Source of the DNA: Jackrogersella multiformis
Taxonomy: Eukaryota; Ascomycota; Sordariomycetes; Xylariales; Hypoxylaceae
Direction: 5' to 3'
Assembly (NCBI GenBank): GCA_902806575.1
Contig: CADCXD010000002.1
Span: 2,108,001 to 2,172,000, forward strand
DNA: 64,000 nucleotides
Below the pieces are notes generated by a model that ran no database searches, was not told the origin of the DNA, and worked only from the letters and a program-made list of their open reading frames with translations. The translations under genes and the position numbers were made by a program. Position 1 is the first letter of the stretch. Every line of letters starts with the position of its first letter. Of this stretch, positions 1-10,947 are shown in pieces.

Positions 1-1
1 C

Positions 2-712
2 GGCACTGGCTTATACAGTTTCTTCGACAACTATGACCAAAAATGTGTGGACGAAAATAACTGCCAAGACAACATGATCAGCATCGAGGGCTCTACTGGA
101 GTACACCTCTATGGGCTGAGCACTAAGGCCTCGGTAAACATGATTAGCATCGACGGCCAGTCCGCCGCTCTCGACAAGGACAACAGGAACACGTTCTGCG
201 CTGCCATCGCTAAGTTCGAAGTGGAAGTTGGCTCTAGCAAGCAGCCAGGTTCAAGCAGCACCGGAACGGCCCCTTCCACGGCTTCCGTGACGATTTCGGC
301 ATCGACCTCAGGAACTGACTCTGCGACGTCTTCACCGACTTCGACCTCAGGCCCCGGTTCCGGTTCCGGCTCTGGTTCCGGCTCAGGCTCGGACTCCGGT
401 TCTTCAGCCGGCGGTCCAGGTATTGGCACTGAGACCCAGGCTACGGCTACTGTGGGTTCCACGCCAACAGGTAGCTATGTCCAGCCTGGTGTAGATTCGA
501 CTGCCGGTACGTCGGCGACGGAATCTTTGGCCGGATCTGTAACAACGTTGCCTATTCCTTCGGAAACCTCGGATGGCGGTTCTGGCGGTTCTGGAGGCTC
601 TGGCGGCTCTGGCGGTTCTGGTAGTGCTAGCAGTTCCAGCGAGGCTGGCGATGTTACCGTTACGGTTACTCAGACGGTTACGGCGACGGCAATTTGCTCT
701 CAGACGTCATGA
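2..712 (+). CDS. GH55 exo-beta-1,3-glucanase, 3' end only (partial)
   Basis: This is the C-terminal end of a secreted glucanase; the start lies before the window and the reading frame is open from base 2. The first ~55 residues match the end of the pectate-lyase-like beta-helix of fungal glycoside hydrolase family 55: LYSFFDNYDQ, a Cys pair, and SIEGSTGVHLYGLSTKAS. GH55 enzymes cleave beta-1,3-glucan outside the cell or at the wall. After that comes a ~165-residue low-complexity tail of Ser, Thr and Gly, with (Gly-Ser)n at 351-405 and (Gly-Gly-Ser)n at 571-632, probably an O-glycosylated linker. It ends VTVTVTQTVTATAICSQTS at TGA 710-712. The same frame stays open for 39 more Ser/Thr-rich codons beyond that stop, to TGA 830-832, so the true C-terminus may be longer in other strains. 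The family call rests on recalled sequence pattern. Confidence 0.8.
   Translation, partial: GTGLYSFFDNYDQKCVDENNCQDNMISIEGSTGVHLYGLSTKASVNMISIDGQSAALDKDNRNTFCAAIAKFEVEVGSSKQPGSSSTGTAPSTASVTISASTSGTDSATSSPTSTSGPGSGSGSGSGSGSDSGSSAGGPGIGTETQATATVGSTPTGSYVQPGVDSTAGTSATESLAGSVTTLPIPSETSDGGSGGSGGSGGSGGSGSASSSSEAGDVTVTVTQTVTATAICSQTS
351..632 (+). repeat. Coding minisatellite: (GGTTCC)n-like and (GGCGGTTCT)n-like tracts
   Basis: Two tandem tracts, 351-405 and 571-632, encode Gly-Ser and Gly-Gly-Ser repeats in the glucanase tail. The repeat keeps a multiple-of-three period, so length changes would not shift the frame. The opposite strand gives an artefactual Pro-Glu ORF, which is not a gene. Confidence 0.75.
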
Positions 713-1582
713 AGTGCGACTACTGGGACTCGTTCCGGGACCCGTATCCGTTCGACAAGCACTGCCACCGAAACGACTACCATCACGCCTAACGCTTGCG
801 CATCCAAAACGCCGCATCTGAAGAACCCATGAATTGAGGACGGTTTCTTACGACGATAGCAAGGCATTCATTTTTATTCTCTTCTCTTGTGGCCCAAAGA
901 GGCATTTACGCCCATCCCTCGGGATAAGGAGGCACTGCAGTTCAGTCTATACATAGGGAACTTGGAGTTAAAGGTACATGACATGACAGGATCAATTTCG
1001 AGATACCAGTTTGATGCGTACGAGATCACAAGATCTTAGGAAGGGGGAGTGACGGTCGATAAGATTCTAAACCCGTTCCGTATTCATCAATAAAATTGCA
1101 TTGATTTTTTTAAAATTGTATTATTGCGGTGACCCTGTCTTGTTTGTGAATAAAATTTTGAGTAATTAGTCATAATCAGGGGGCTGTACAGTGCCCAGGT
1201 GGCGGAACTCTAGGTGCCTTAGCCACAAAACACCTAGGTACCTAGCCTACCCGAACCCTAGATAAAATTTGTGGCGCAAGTAGGTAGGTACCTAAGTATA
1301 TTAAGTAAAACGTCATCGCGCTGTTCTCGGCTTTCGTCAACTCAAGTCTCAATCTAGAACTTCTTCGAATCATCTACACCTTGCAATACCTAGTGACAAA
1401 CCACTTCGAGTCGAGCGGTTCTTTGTGCAGCTCTGAAATTCCCCGTGATTAATTCTAAACCACTCAATAGATCTGTGTCATAAACCGCCGTGAAATCCAC
1501 GGCCGGAGCCAATCCGTACAGAATCTAACAAACCCTTAATGCCGTCCATACTCCTACTCCCACTCCCACTCCCTCGTCTATC
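713..1582. other. Intergenic: 3' region of glucanase gene and promoter of FIT gene
   Basis: There is no gene here. Positions 713-832 continue the glucanase frame after its stop codon. AATAAA occurs at 1089-1094 and 1149-1154 and could serve polyadenylation. A cluster of CCTAGGTA and TAGGTAGGTACC words lies at 1231-1300. The last ~250 bases are pyrimidine-rich on the + strand (CTCAAGTCTC, CCCACTCCCACTCCC), as is usual just before fungal start codons. Confidence 0.6.
1231..1300. repeat. TAGGTA/CCTAGGTA repeat cluster
   Basis: Two copies of the recurrent palindromic word: CACCTAGGTACCTAGCC at 1231-1247 and TAGGTAGGTACCTAAG at 1281-1296. The same words recur in most intergenic regions of this window. 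Confidence 0.7.
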
Positions 1583-2750
1583 ATGACCGACGACAACAGG
1601 ACCAACCCGCTACGAGCCCGACAAAAGGACAAAACGATGGCCCGCGGCAGCAGCAGCAGCAGCGAAGCGAACGGCTCGCCGCCCGCGTACCCCTCCCCTC
1701 CGGCTTCCGCAAATACACATACCAAACGCAACTCGCCGTACCTGCCCACGCCCCCCGAGGCCGCCCTGCTGCTCGCGTACCCGGCGCTCCTGCTCTTCGG
1801 CGCGCTGTTCTCCGCCCTGAGCCCCCAGACCCGCGCCGCCGCCGCCGCCTACGACGCCGCGAGCCAGTCCCACGCGCTGGCCCAGGCGCCCAGCTACTTC
1901 GCGCGTAAGGACAACGTGTTCAATACGCTCTTCGTCAAGCGCGGGTGGGCTTGGATCTCCGCTGCGTTCGCGGCTTTCGTCGCGTCGCACCCGGCGTTTG
2001 CTGGGGGTGGGGGTGGCGGGAGCGGTAACGGGGTGGGCAGTGGCAACGGCGCAGCGAGGAGGACCAAGGCGCTGGTCCGGTGGGCGCTGGTGACGGGGTG
2101 GTGGGTGCTGGTGACGCAGTGGTGCTTCGGGCCGGCCATCATCGACCGCGGCTTCCGGTTCACGGGCGGCAGGTGCGAGGTGGCGCGCGAGGCGGTGCTG
2201 GAAGGCACGGCGGACGCCGAGGAGGTGTTCACGGCGGTGGCGTGCAAGGCGGCGGGGGGCCGGTGGAGCGGCGGCCACGACATCAGCGGACACGTGTTCC
2301 TGCTCGTCCTGGGAAGCTTCTTCCTCGCCCAGGAGCTCGGCTGGGTCGTGCGCCGCGCCGACGGCCGCGAGGACAGGTGCGTCGTCATGCCCGACGGCGC
2401 GGTCAAGGGCGCGGGCGTCGAGGCCGACAGAGGTAGTGGCGGCGCGGACGAGAGCGCGTTGGGGATCGGGGGACGGTTCGTGCTGGTTATTGTGGGGTTG
2501 TGCTTGTGGATGCTGCTCATGACTGCTATTTACTTCCACACCTGGTTCGAGAAGGTTAGTTGCTGGCTATACATGTTTCTTCCCTCTACTACCTTTCCCC
2601 GACACGATCTTTGGCCACCGATTGTGCTTGCTAACCCCCCCTCGACAGTTCACCGGCTTGCTAGTAGCCGTCACGGGCATCTACCCCGTCTACATCCTCC
2701 CGCGGTGGGCACCGGCCTTACGAGCGCTCGTCGGCTTGCCCGGGATATAA
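1583..2750 (+). CDS. SCS3: FIT family protein (fat storage-inducing transmembrane, Scs3/Fitm2-like)
   Basis: ER membrane protein of the FIT family. These act as acyl-CoA diphosphatases needed for lipid-droplet budding and ER lipid homeostasis. Exons 1583-2554 and 2649-2750 (94-nt intron, GTTAGT donor, ACAG acceptor) give 357 aa. Family signatures are clear: ARKDNVFNTLFVKRGWAW near the N-terminus, RFTGGRCE, GGHDISGHVFLLVLGSFFLAQE and IYFHTWFEKFTG. The two catalytic histidines of the family correspond to His237 (SGH) and His319 (YFH). About six hydrophobic segments are visible. Intron removal is required: reading through it loses the conserved end TGLLVAVTGIYPVYILPRW. The first ~50 residues are Ser/Pro-rich and variable, so Met at 1637 is an alternative start. 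Fungi can have two paralogues (SCS3, YFT2); I cannot tell which this is. GC is much higher than in flanking DNA. Confidence 0.87.
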
Positions 2751-3275
2751 CGCCGAAGAGCGGACGGGAGACGGTTTACAAGAATGCTTCGATATTTATT
2801 GTATGGCGGCGTGACGAGCCACGGGTTGAAAGAAAGAGAGAAAGAGCATAGACTTCGATTACTATTAATGATATTCTTATACTTGCTCCCTTATTGGCAT
2901 TCACTGCCGCGCTCTACTGGTCTAGCTTGGTTGTGGGATGTAGATGAAATGTAGGAGTAATGATATACTCATTCTAACTCTGATATGAGACTTGTTTTGG
3001 CAGGTTCGTCGGAAAATGATTATTAATTGAAGCGAGCCAAAGAACAGCAGGATTTCTCTTCTTGGAAATCGCGAAGTGATAGGGGAGTTGGGTTAAGAGA
3101 GGGTTTGGAATATGTTATACGTGGATAAGAGGGGGGGGGGATTGGGGGATATTAGTTGTGCTGTGCTGGGTTTCTAAAAACTGCAAACTCTAGCTTTATA
3201 CAAGAGACGGTAGATGCTATAGCGTGGACTGGTTTTCTTCAATATCTAAGTATTCATTTACAGAGTATAAATATA
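2751..3275. other. Convergent intergenic region
   Basis: This is the shared 3' space between the FIT gene (+) and the kinase-ankyrin gene (-). It contains a run of G at 3131-3140 and no supported gene. Short ORFs in it run into the antisense of the ankyrin gene. Confidence 0.55.
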
Positions 3276-6200
3276 TTAAGCTACATCTTTTCGCCTTTTG
3301 TTATTGACGAAAAAAGCGCATGTCAGAGAAGACGGGTGGAAGCGGGTAGGTTTTTGACCCTTTCCCGACACGAACCATCCATCACTTGTCTCAATGGCCT
3401 TTCTCACCTCTTCATACTCGTCTCGTTTCGGGATTTTATCGGGGTTACCATCTTCCGGTATTTCGGTGTTCGATGGCGTCTCTGGGTCGCAATCGTGTTC
3501 GCAAATAAGACCGAATCGCGCAGCTACACGACCCGAGGTTTCTGCTATGCGATCGATCCTCTCACCAATGGCTACTAGTAGGCCTGCTTTGGTGTCGTCC
3601 AGTTCCCATACCTCCCATACAGGTCTTCCGAGCTCCAAGGTAACCGCTACACTCATCTCCAGGCTAAACATGGGGACACTCTTGTCTATAAGGTATCTTT
3701 CGCAAATATTATTGATTAACCTCTTCAAACCCTCCTTGGGCAAGACGTGCCCGGTATGTAGATGGTTTATCAGAAAGGTAGCACACTCCATTGAATCCCC
3801 CGCTTCTCCGGATAACACTTCATCGAAAACCTCGTTTGACAGTACGTCTAGCCCATCAAGGTCGACTTTATTTGAGATTTCGAAGAACTCCACGATATTG
3901 CGTACGACAAGCCTTGCCTCACTTAAAGAGATGTGATAACCTGCACTGAGATGGTAAACAAATTCGGCAAGCTTCCTTTCTGGGCTCTGAGGTTCAGATT
4001 CCTTCTCATCTTCTACGCTGAAGTTACCTTGCTCGGCGTCGGTCCGGAAAACTCCAGCGAAGTCAATCAGCTCGACTGTGCCAGCTTCCACGTCTGACTC
4101 GCGAGACACAGTCTCGGACGATAAGGATGCTGTTCTTGGCTGATATACGGGAAGTTCGTCGAAACTGGTCTCCAGATACCGCGCATAGAGGGCTTCAATA
4201 GGTCTGGTGTCTTGCGGTGTTTGATCGCCTTGCAAGATATTCAGCGTCACAACGCCCGCCATTGTCCCTAGATTCTTAGCTATTGTAACCGCTGTACAGC
4301 CTTTGGCATCTTCCTTATGGATATCGGCTTCATATTGCACGAGAAGCCGGACGATGTTGTGGCGGCATAATGAGGAGGCCACGTGTAGCGGCGCATCGCC
4401 GAACCTATCCACCTCATTTATAGGCGCGCCGGCTTCGAGCAATACCATAGTCACATCCAACGAGCCTCGAATTATGGCACAGTGTAGGGGGGTACCATAG
4501 GAGTTATTTTTAAGATCGAGCAGCGGGTTCTTCTGGAGCAGACACCGGACGATATCGATATTACCGCGGATGCAAGCCCAGTGCAATACCGTCAGTCCAT
4601 ACTTATCGGCGTAGTTGACGTCTATTCCATTAGAAATGAGCAGATCGGCGTTGGTAGCCGAGTAGCAGTAATGGAGAGCAGTCCTGCCAAATTTGTCTTC
4701 GATGTTTAGTAGGCCGGGTCTTCTCTCGAGAATCCAAGTGGATGCTCGTTTCGAGGGCCCGGTCACTGCCAAATGTAGAGGCGTGCGCCCGCTGCTGTCA
4801 ATTGGAGGGCTCAAGGAAGTCAAGTCCTTACTGAATTGATCAATTATCTCGATGATCTGCACTGCCTCGTCAACATCCCGTCGAGCTCCAAGCTGGGCGG
4901 CGAAGTGAATAGGCAGGTTGAAGTTATCTGGGTTTCGGGGATCTAGAAAGGGGGATCTTGCTATTCCGGCATCGGCGTCAAGGAGGGCAGAGACTACTTC
5001 TGTATCTTGGAAGTCTATTGCTTGCATAAGAGCTGTTATTCCATTTGGCGCCGCAGCCGAAAGGTCCTGTATTTCTTTTAGGATGGAAACTGTCTTCTTT
5101 AATGAATCGCGATGATCATTGCCGTGCATTGCGATACGCTCTAGAGAAGACGAATAGCTCAGCGCGCAGGCATATGGTACCTCGCTCTCGTAGCCAGCGG
5201 CTAATGCGATTTTGAGGAGGTCAGACAGGATTTCGTAACAGTGATATTGAACCGCTATATGAATTGGCGTCCACTTGGAACGGTGGTCTCCTTCGGGGAA
5301 TAGATCCATGGCAAATGCTCTCGAGCAAGGATTCGCACCCAGTGATATCAGCTCCTGCACAGTTTTTGCGCTACCAACAGATATCGCGAACACTAAAGGG
5401 CTTCCCACTAATCGTAACGGCCATTGCGTATGGGCTGTCCGTATCGTCTTGGTAGGTTGGTCTAGGGGTAGCCGTTCTTTAATTGAGTGTAAACATTTCA
5501 GAATTTCCGCTTGCCGAGGGTTATCAGCAAGCATAAACAAGAGATGCAAAATACCGCATCCATCATCAGTGTTGTCGTCAAACGCCCTCTCAGTCAACCA
5601 ATTGACAATAGACTTGACGTCTCCTTTGCAGCATGCCTCCATATACTGCGACTTCTCAGTGGTGTTCTTATTTTGCTGCAGTAACTCGACTATCCTGTTA
5701 GCGTACGTCTTGACAGTAGCGAAGGACCCGAGAGGCCTATTCGGTGCTAGAAGAGGCGCAAATATCTTCGCAACTGGGTGATTAAGCTTTCCAGCCGTCA
5801 ACGCTAACTGATGAGCTGAGTTGGGATCGGGAGAATCTCCGAACCCAACATGGTGGCACAGCGCAAGTTGCCATGCAGCATCACTATTGCGATTATGGGA
5901 ACCGTTATACGTCCGGCGTAGTCCCTGGTATATCTGTTCTTCGTGTTCCCATGGGATTTCTCGATTATTTTCAGGGCGGAACATCTTGCTAACACGTTAA
6001 TATCTTTCTGGCCATTTCAATCGATGACGTTGATGAAATACCTCGTAAGACCATTCTGAATTACCAAAATGAAGTGCCAACTCAGCTTTCAGTCCTTGAA
6101 CTCCGGCAGAGCTAACTAGTTGTCAGATAGACCCTGCATATAATATCATGGGTTACCTACTGCCACTTTGACATGAACGGAAGTCTCGCAAGGTCAGAAA

Positions 6201-7280
6201 CACGCTTCGTTGGATCTGCTTGGATCGTCATGTTGAGAACGGAACGGATGAGGCTGCCACGTAGGTTGGATTTAGAGAAGGGGAGAGAGTTCTTTGCCAA
6301 CTCTAGGAATCTGTGCGGGATTTTAACGATTGGCTCTTCCTCATCCTCGACGGCACCTGGTTCGATCTTGGCAATATGTTTGACGTATTCGTCACCATCA
6401 AGAAAGGTCTCCCATGTTAAGAGTCCGAAAGCCCAGACATCACATTTGTGGAGGGCAGTTCGGTCGATCGGACAAAACCTCTGGTTATGAACTTCGGGGG
6501 CGTTATATCTAAGGAGTCATGGTAAGTGAGAAGACCCCGAGGAGGTAGGAAAGGGGATACGAACATGAAAGTGCCTCTATATTTCATGCAGTGTTCGGAA
6601 TCGTCCTTCCCTGAGATTACCAAGGAGTGGCCGAAGTCGGCAATCTTAGCGATAGACTTAGCTGGGCGGTCCCATGAATGAAATACAAGCACATTATCGA
6701 GTTTTATGTCTCCGTGAATGATGCCGCAAAAGTGAAGAGCACCCGTCGCTGCAGCTACATCGCCTAACAGTATCTCCTTATGCATTATCGATATCTCGGG
6801 TTTGGAGTGCCGCAAGTACTGGCGAAGTGTCCCATACGGCGCATACTGAACCAGAAGATACGGCGCAATCCGAGATGTACTCATATTCCAGCCATATCCG
6901 AATACGGGGAGGATGTTGGGATGACTGCGAAGAGGCGCATGTCGCATAATTCGAAGTTCAAGAATGACAGACTGGAGACGACGTCGAAATATGTCATCAT
7001 CTTGTGATAACTTATTCTTCAAATGTTTTATGGCGAGGACCTGACTTCTCACGACGCAGCGCTCGACGACGAAGGTCTCTCCTTCACCTACTACATCTTG
7101 GCGCTCAATCTCCTCGTACTGGAAACGGCGTAGAGAGAGTGCTTTGACGGTGTTGAGGACATCGTCGAGGCCATGAACCTGGCCAGAAAGACTAGGATCC
7201 GAAAATGCTGCCGAACTAAGGCTCGATACGGAGGTCCTCGATAGGAAGGTATTCCAGCTGAGGGTTGAGCCTAAGGACAC
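3276..7280 (-). CDS. Protein kinase-ankyrin repeat fusion protein
   Basis: Predicted exons on the minus strand: 7280-6565, 6508-6161, 6111-6042 and 5984-3276, about 1280 aa. Residues ~60-340 form a protein kinase with all key residues: Lys85 (LAIKHLK), catalytic Asp191 and Asn196 in HGDIKLDNVLV (the usual HRD is HGD), Asp215 of DFG, and YNAPEV for APE. Residues ~380-960 carry about nine ankyrin repeats (TPLHLAV, TALHYCY, TVLHWACIRGNIDIVRCLL, TPLHCAIIRG). The last ~300 residues have no domain I recognise. The three introns (56, 49, 57 nt) have branch-like CTGAC or ATTAAC motifs, and removing them joins kinase and ankyrin parts in frame, so I call one gene. The donor GTTCGT at 6564 and acceptor CAAG at 5985 are the weakest points. 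The 5' end is unresolved: the frame opens with GTG at 7280 and lacks a nearby ATG, so a short first exon is probably missing. Likely cytosolic signalling or non-self recognition (inference). Confidence 0.72.
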
Positions 7281-7696
7281 AGCCTCGTCCTTTATACGAT
7301 AGTTAGCGTGTTGACTATATCACACGAAGGGGAAAGTATTTCATATGGTGGGTGAAGGTTATCAAATGCCTACATTTATCTGCCTGCGTCTCAACGCCAT
7401 GATTTATCGTCATCGTGTCGACGAATGTTGTGAAGATAGGTTTAAAGTAGCCGGTTCAGTCAGCTGAAGATGTAGGCAATAACCGCTAAGGATATGCGCG
7501 TGGCGCACCTTGAGCCAATGATGTTCGTAGCCGTCCTATATGGCCCCCTGTACCTACTGTCTGCATCATCATTGTAACATAAAAGAGGCTGGCGGTTTAT
7601 CAGCCCACATCGAGGCTATGCGCAGTGATACATACATCTTTCTGGAAAGTTTAGCAATTGCATTAGATTTGAATTACCTTCACCTTCAGCAACGCG
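7281..7696. promoter_or_regulatory. Divergent promoter region shared by kinase-ankyrin and HeLo-like/pseudokinase genes
   Basis: 416 bases separate the two head-to-head coding regions. The first exon of the kinase-ankyrin gene may lie here, since its mapped frame starts with GTG and meets an in-frame stop at ~7321. I see no clear TATA box. The spacing suggests a shared, possibly bidirectional promoter (inference). Confidence 0.4.
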
Positions 7697-9626
7697 ATGG
7701 ACCCTCTTAGTATTGCAGGTTTGGCATTGGCAGCTGTAGACCAGCTCTGGAAAATTAGTGAGAGAACAGCAGAGCTCGTCTCCAATTTTCGTGATTTTGA
7801 CCATGTCAGCGATGTCGTTTCTTACCTTTTTCTCAATTCCTTCCGCGGCAGTATTGTCAAGGGGTCTTGTCAGCTTCTGCTCAAAAATTGTTAGCTCTAT
7901 TCACTGTTTCTAATCATAAGCCTTCGCAGGACACGATGATCTTAGAGACCAAGATCAAGGATGACAATGCCCGAACAAGAGCTCTACGGCAACTCTTATT
8001 CGATCCAGCCGCTGTGAGTACTTCGCCTGTAGCTCTACTTGTGTGAGATCCTAACCGGAGGCCCAGATTTATCAAGGACGGACTCTTTTCGAGCAATTCG
8101 ACTCTGAAGTGCAGAACCACATTCAGATATTCTTCGAGCAAGCTATCGGCATCATAGAGCAGGCACATCAGCTCCTCAGCCGACGGCAGGCATTATCCTC
8201 ATCGGAGGAGCCAAGCTTAGTAGACAAGTTCTCTCGATCATCTACACCGACGAGCAGGATTCTCGCCGCTGCGCCAAATGGCTCTAGAACAAGCTTAATT
8301 CAACCAGATGAAGTGTCTAAGAAACCATCGCGGACCTTTCAGCGCCTGCGATGGTCTTTATTAGACAAGAAGCGCGTCGAGGCAATTGTGCGCGAGTTCA
8401 GTGAGGTCAACAAACGTATCTATGACAACATCAAACTATGGTGTCTGGGCAGCTCCATCGGCGTAGACCTCCAGCACCTGAAGCATTTAGAACAGGATAC
8501 GAGTTCGCGGACGCTAGGTTTCGACATCGATGCTAGTCTGCAGCTCGCAGCGAGTACAGAGCAGACGATAGCGGGCACGCTCGAAGTCCAGCAGAGCGAG
8601 GACGCGCGGCGCGCACTATACTCCGTCGTCCCAGTTGAGGAGAAGTTTGGAATCTTGCAATGGGATTCTAAACCCATGCTTGTGGAGTACCGTTCCTATG
8701 CTCCCGAATCTCCCGTGCCGATCGAGATGGATTCGCGAACGTACGACCTCGTCGAAAAGCTAGCCAAGCTTTTACGCCAGCCAAAAGAGATCGTGTTTCG
8801 GACTCCGTCATGTTGGGGCTGGGCACGGCAAACGCAATTCAACCGCGTGGCGTTCATGTTCTCGATACCAGAAGGGTCGGAACCTCAACCCAAAAGCCTC
8901 TATCAGGTTCTCGGGTCAGGTTCCCAACCGCCATCTCTAGGGCAGAGGTTCACACTCGCGCTACAGTTAGCGCGATGCATCTCGCATCTCCAGCTGGTAA
9001 AATGGGTGCATAAGAGCTTCCGGAGCGAGAACGTATTATTCTTCCCTTCGCAGATGGGCAGAGATTCAGACCCTGTATCGACGCCAGAAGAACGGCTAGA
9101 CTTCTCAAAACCATGGGTCCTCGGCTATGAGTTCAGTCGACCGGAGGCCTATTTTTCACAAGGGAAGTCAGACAGAAGTCCTACGCGTGACGTCTACCGC
9201 CATCCAGAGCGACAGGGACGTCCCACGCAATTGTTTAACAAGATACACGATATTTACTCATTAGGCGTAGTCTTGCTCGAAATCGGTAAGTTGTCATCTT
9301 CCGCCTCTCGCCTCTATCGCATCCCGTCTTCTTTTCCATGTAACTCACATGCCTTTTGAATAGGCCTCTGGCAGCAAGCGACAAGCCTTGAGAAGTCCGG
9401 ATTTGCTAAGGTGCGGGATCCGCAGGCGATCAAGAAGCAGCTCTTACGACATGCCGAGAAACGACTGGCTTCCAAGATGGGGGAGAAATATCAGCAGGTG
9501 GTGCTCAGGTGTTTGTGTAGTAATGGATTTGAAGTGAAGGATGATTCGAAAGAGGACCTAAAACTACAACAGGCATTTCGGATACAGGTCATAAACGTGT
9601 TAGAAAATGCTACGAAATATATCTAG
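7697..9626 (+). CDS. HeLo-like N-terminal domain plus pseudokinase protein
   Basis: Exons 7697-7813, 7930-8013, 8067-9285 and 9364-9626 give 560 aa; all joins are in frame. The start MDPLSIAGLALAAVDQLW and the helical segment through residue ~110 resemble the HeLo/HET-S-type or 'prion-inhibition and propagation' N-terminus of fungal cell-death proteins. Residues ~270-540 have a kinase fold without catalytic residues: the HRD-K-N loop is replaced by VHKSFRSENVLFF, DFG is replaced by LGYEFSRPE, and no Gly-rich loop is seen, while the structural DIYSLGVVLLEIG segment is kept. This matches the fungal family with HeLo plus degenerate kinase (DUF7580-like). The role is inferred to be signalling or membrane-directed cell death rather than phosphorylation. 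It lies head-to-head with an intact kinase-ankyrin gene. The first intron (116 nt, donor GTCGTT) is the least certain splice. Confidence 0.72.
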
Positions 9627-10947
9627 ACGTAGGTAGATAGGATGAAGTAGATAGGTAAGTGTTGTTGTATTAATAATACTTGTATTATAGAGGTTTACTG
9701 GGGTCTCGATGTGCTTTTATGGTTTAGATGTGCACCTCCGTACCTACCTTACACTAGGTAGGTAGACAGCTGCTAGTAGAAGTTGCCAGCTGGAGGTGAA
9801 ATAGAAAGATTGAGTTTTCCTTTCCGTACCTATCCAATTCTTTAAAATTCAATGACGTCAAGCCGCTTAAACGCTAGCAACGCACTTTACCTAGATCGGT
9901 AAATCAGTACTACGTACAGCCACATGCTTCGTCCCATTACACTAGTACGGCCCGCGGGACCTAATGGATGTCGCACTGTACACTGCCGCGTTCTGCACCT
10001 ATTACACTGGTGCTGACTGGCACATTTTAGGCAGATGCCGCGAATAATTCAGGGGTAACTACCGGTAATGTATCTGTTTTTTCATCAATTCTCAATCACT
10101 TATAAACTTCAATTCCTAAACTAAATATTTACTATTTATTCTTAGTAGGCTCAACTTAGATTGATCAATTATATCACTCTCTCAACTACTTAATTCACAA
10201 ATATCTTCCGCATAATTACCTACCTAGAAGGTATATATATAACTAATACCCCTGACTACTACCCTACTACCCAAAGACCTTCGCGCAAACAGCGCTTTGT
10301 AACCCTACCTTAGGTAGTGATAGTGAGCTATAAATAGTCATGTTAACACCCTTCACGCAATACTACCCTAGGTACCTACCTAGGTAAACATCCATCGAGA
10401 AATAGATGCAATCGAGAAAACTCAATTCACTATGGATTCAGCACGATACCACGCTGCTCGGACTTTCGATTCTAGGATTGGAACCTCTTCGCGTGGCAAA
10501 TCTCCCTATCGATGCTTTTACATCGTAAGGGTATTAGCATCCATGTATAATCTGCCAGTAATGCTCGTGATAGGTCGTGAAGCCCTGTTCAACGTCCCAG
10601 CCCTAACAACGTATGTAAGCACTAATTACATCAGAGCGTATCGTATCGCTTTTGATAGAGGGATACCTATGCGAGGAGATGCAGGATTCATGAATAAAAC
10701 ACTCCGTATGAGTAGGATCATGATGAGTCAGCCAAATCCCGGCTTCCGATACCTATCTCAGCTGTCAGGATCCGTCGTTCCGCAGAGAGTGAGAACTTTA
10801 CTCAAATCTTTTTTGATCCATCTCTATCTCCATCGATAACTTGAAAGATATCCTCATTTTTGAATCTATCGTTAGTTCCCTATCTATGGTTTTGGTGTCA
10901 TCAGCCTATGTGGCTAGGGTTGGGACTTGGATATAGGCCTCCTCGAT
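9627..10947. other. Intergenic, AT-rich, promoter of rhodopsin-like gene
   Basis: No supported gene. It holds TAGGTA-type repeats at 9741-9765 and 10367-10387, a perfect CRE-type palindrome TGACGTCA at 9853-9860, and a TATATATATAA run near 10232-10242. An ORF of 135 codons (10432-10839) starts with ATG but matches nothing I know and is not called. Confidence 0.5.
9853..9860. promoter_or_regulatory. CRE-type palindrome TGACGTCA
   Basis: Perfect 8-bp bZIP (CREB/ATF) binding-site consensus. It lies ~230 bases after the pseudokinase gene and ~1.1 kb before the rhodopsin-like gene. A single site can occur by chance, so function is only possible. Confidence 0.3.

Noticed and set aside
109..462. 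117-codon minus-strand ORF with Pro-Glu repeats
   Set aside because: It is the antisense of the (Gly-Ser)n tract in the glucanase tail.
1610..2539. 309-codon ORF on the minus strand opposite the FIT gene
   Set aside because: It arises from the GC-rich coding strand; its product is Arg/Pro/His-rich low complexity, while the + strand frame has clear family motifs.
3394..3936. 180-codon + strand ORF, Ser-rich
   Set aside because: Antisense shadow of the C-terminal part of the kinase-ankyrin gene; no family features.
10432..10839. 135-codon + strand ORF before the rhodopsin-like gene
   Set aside because: It starts with ATG but shows no recognisable motif, signal peptide or membrane segment; it may be chance or 5' leader.
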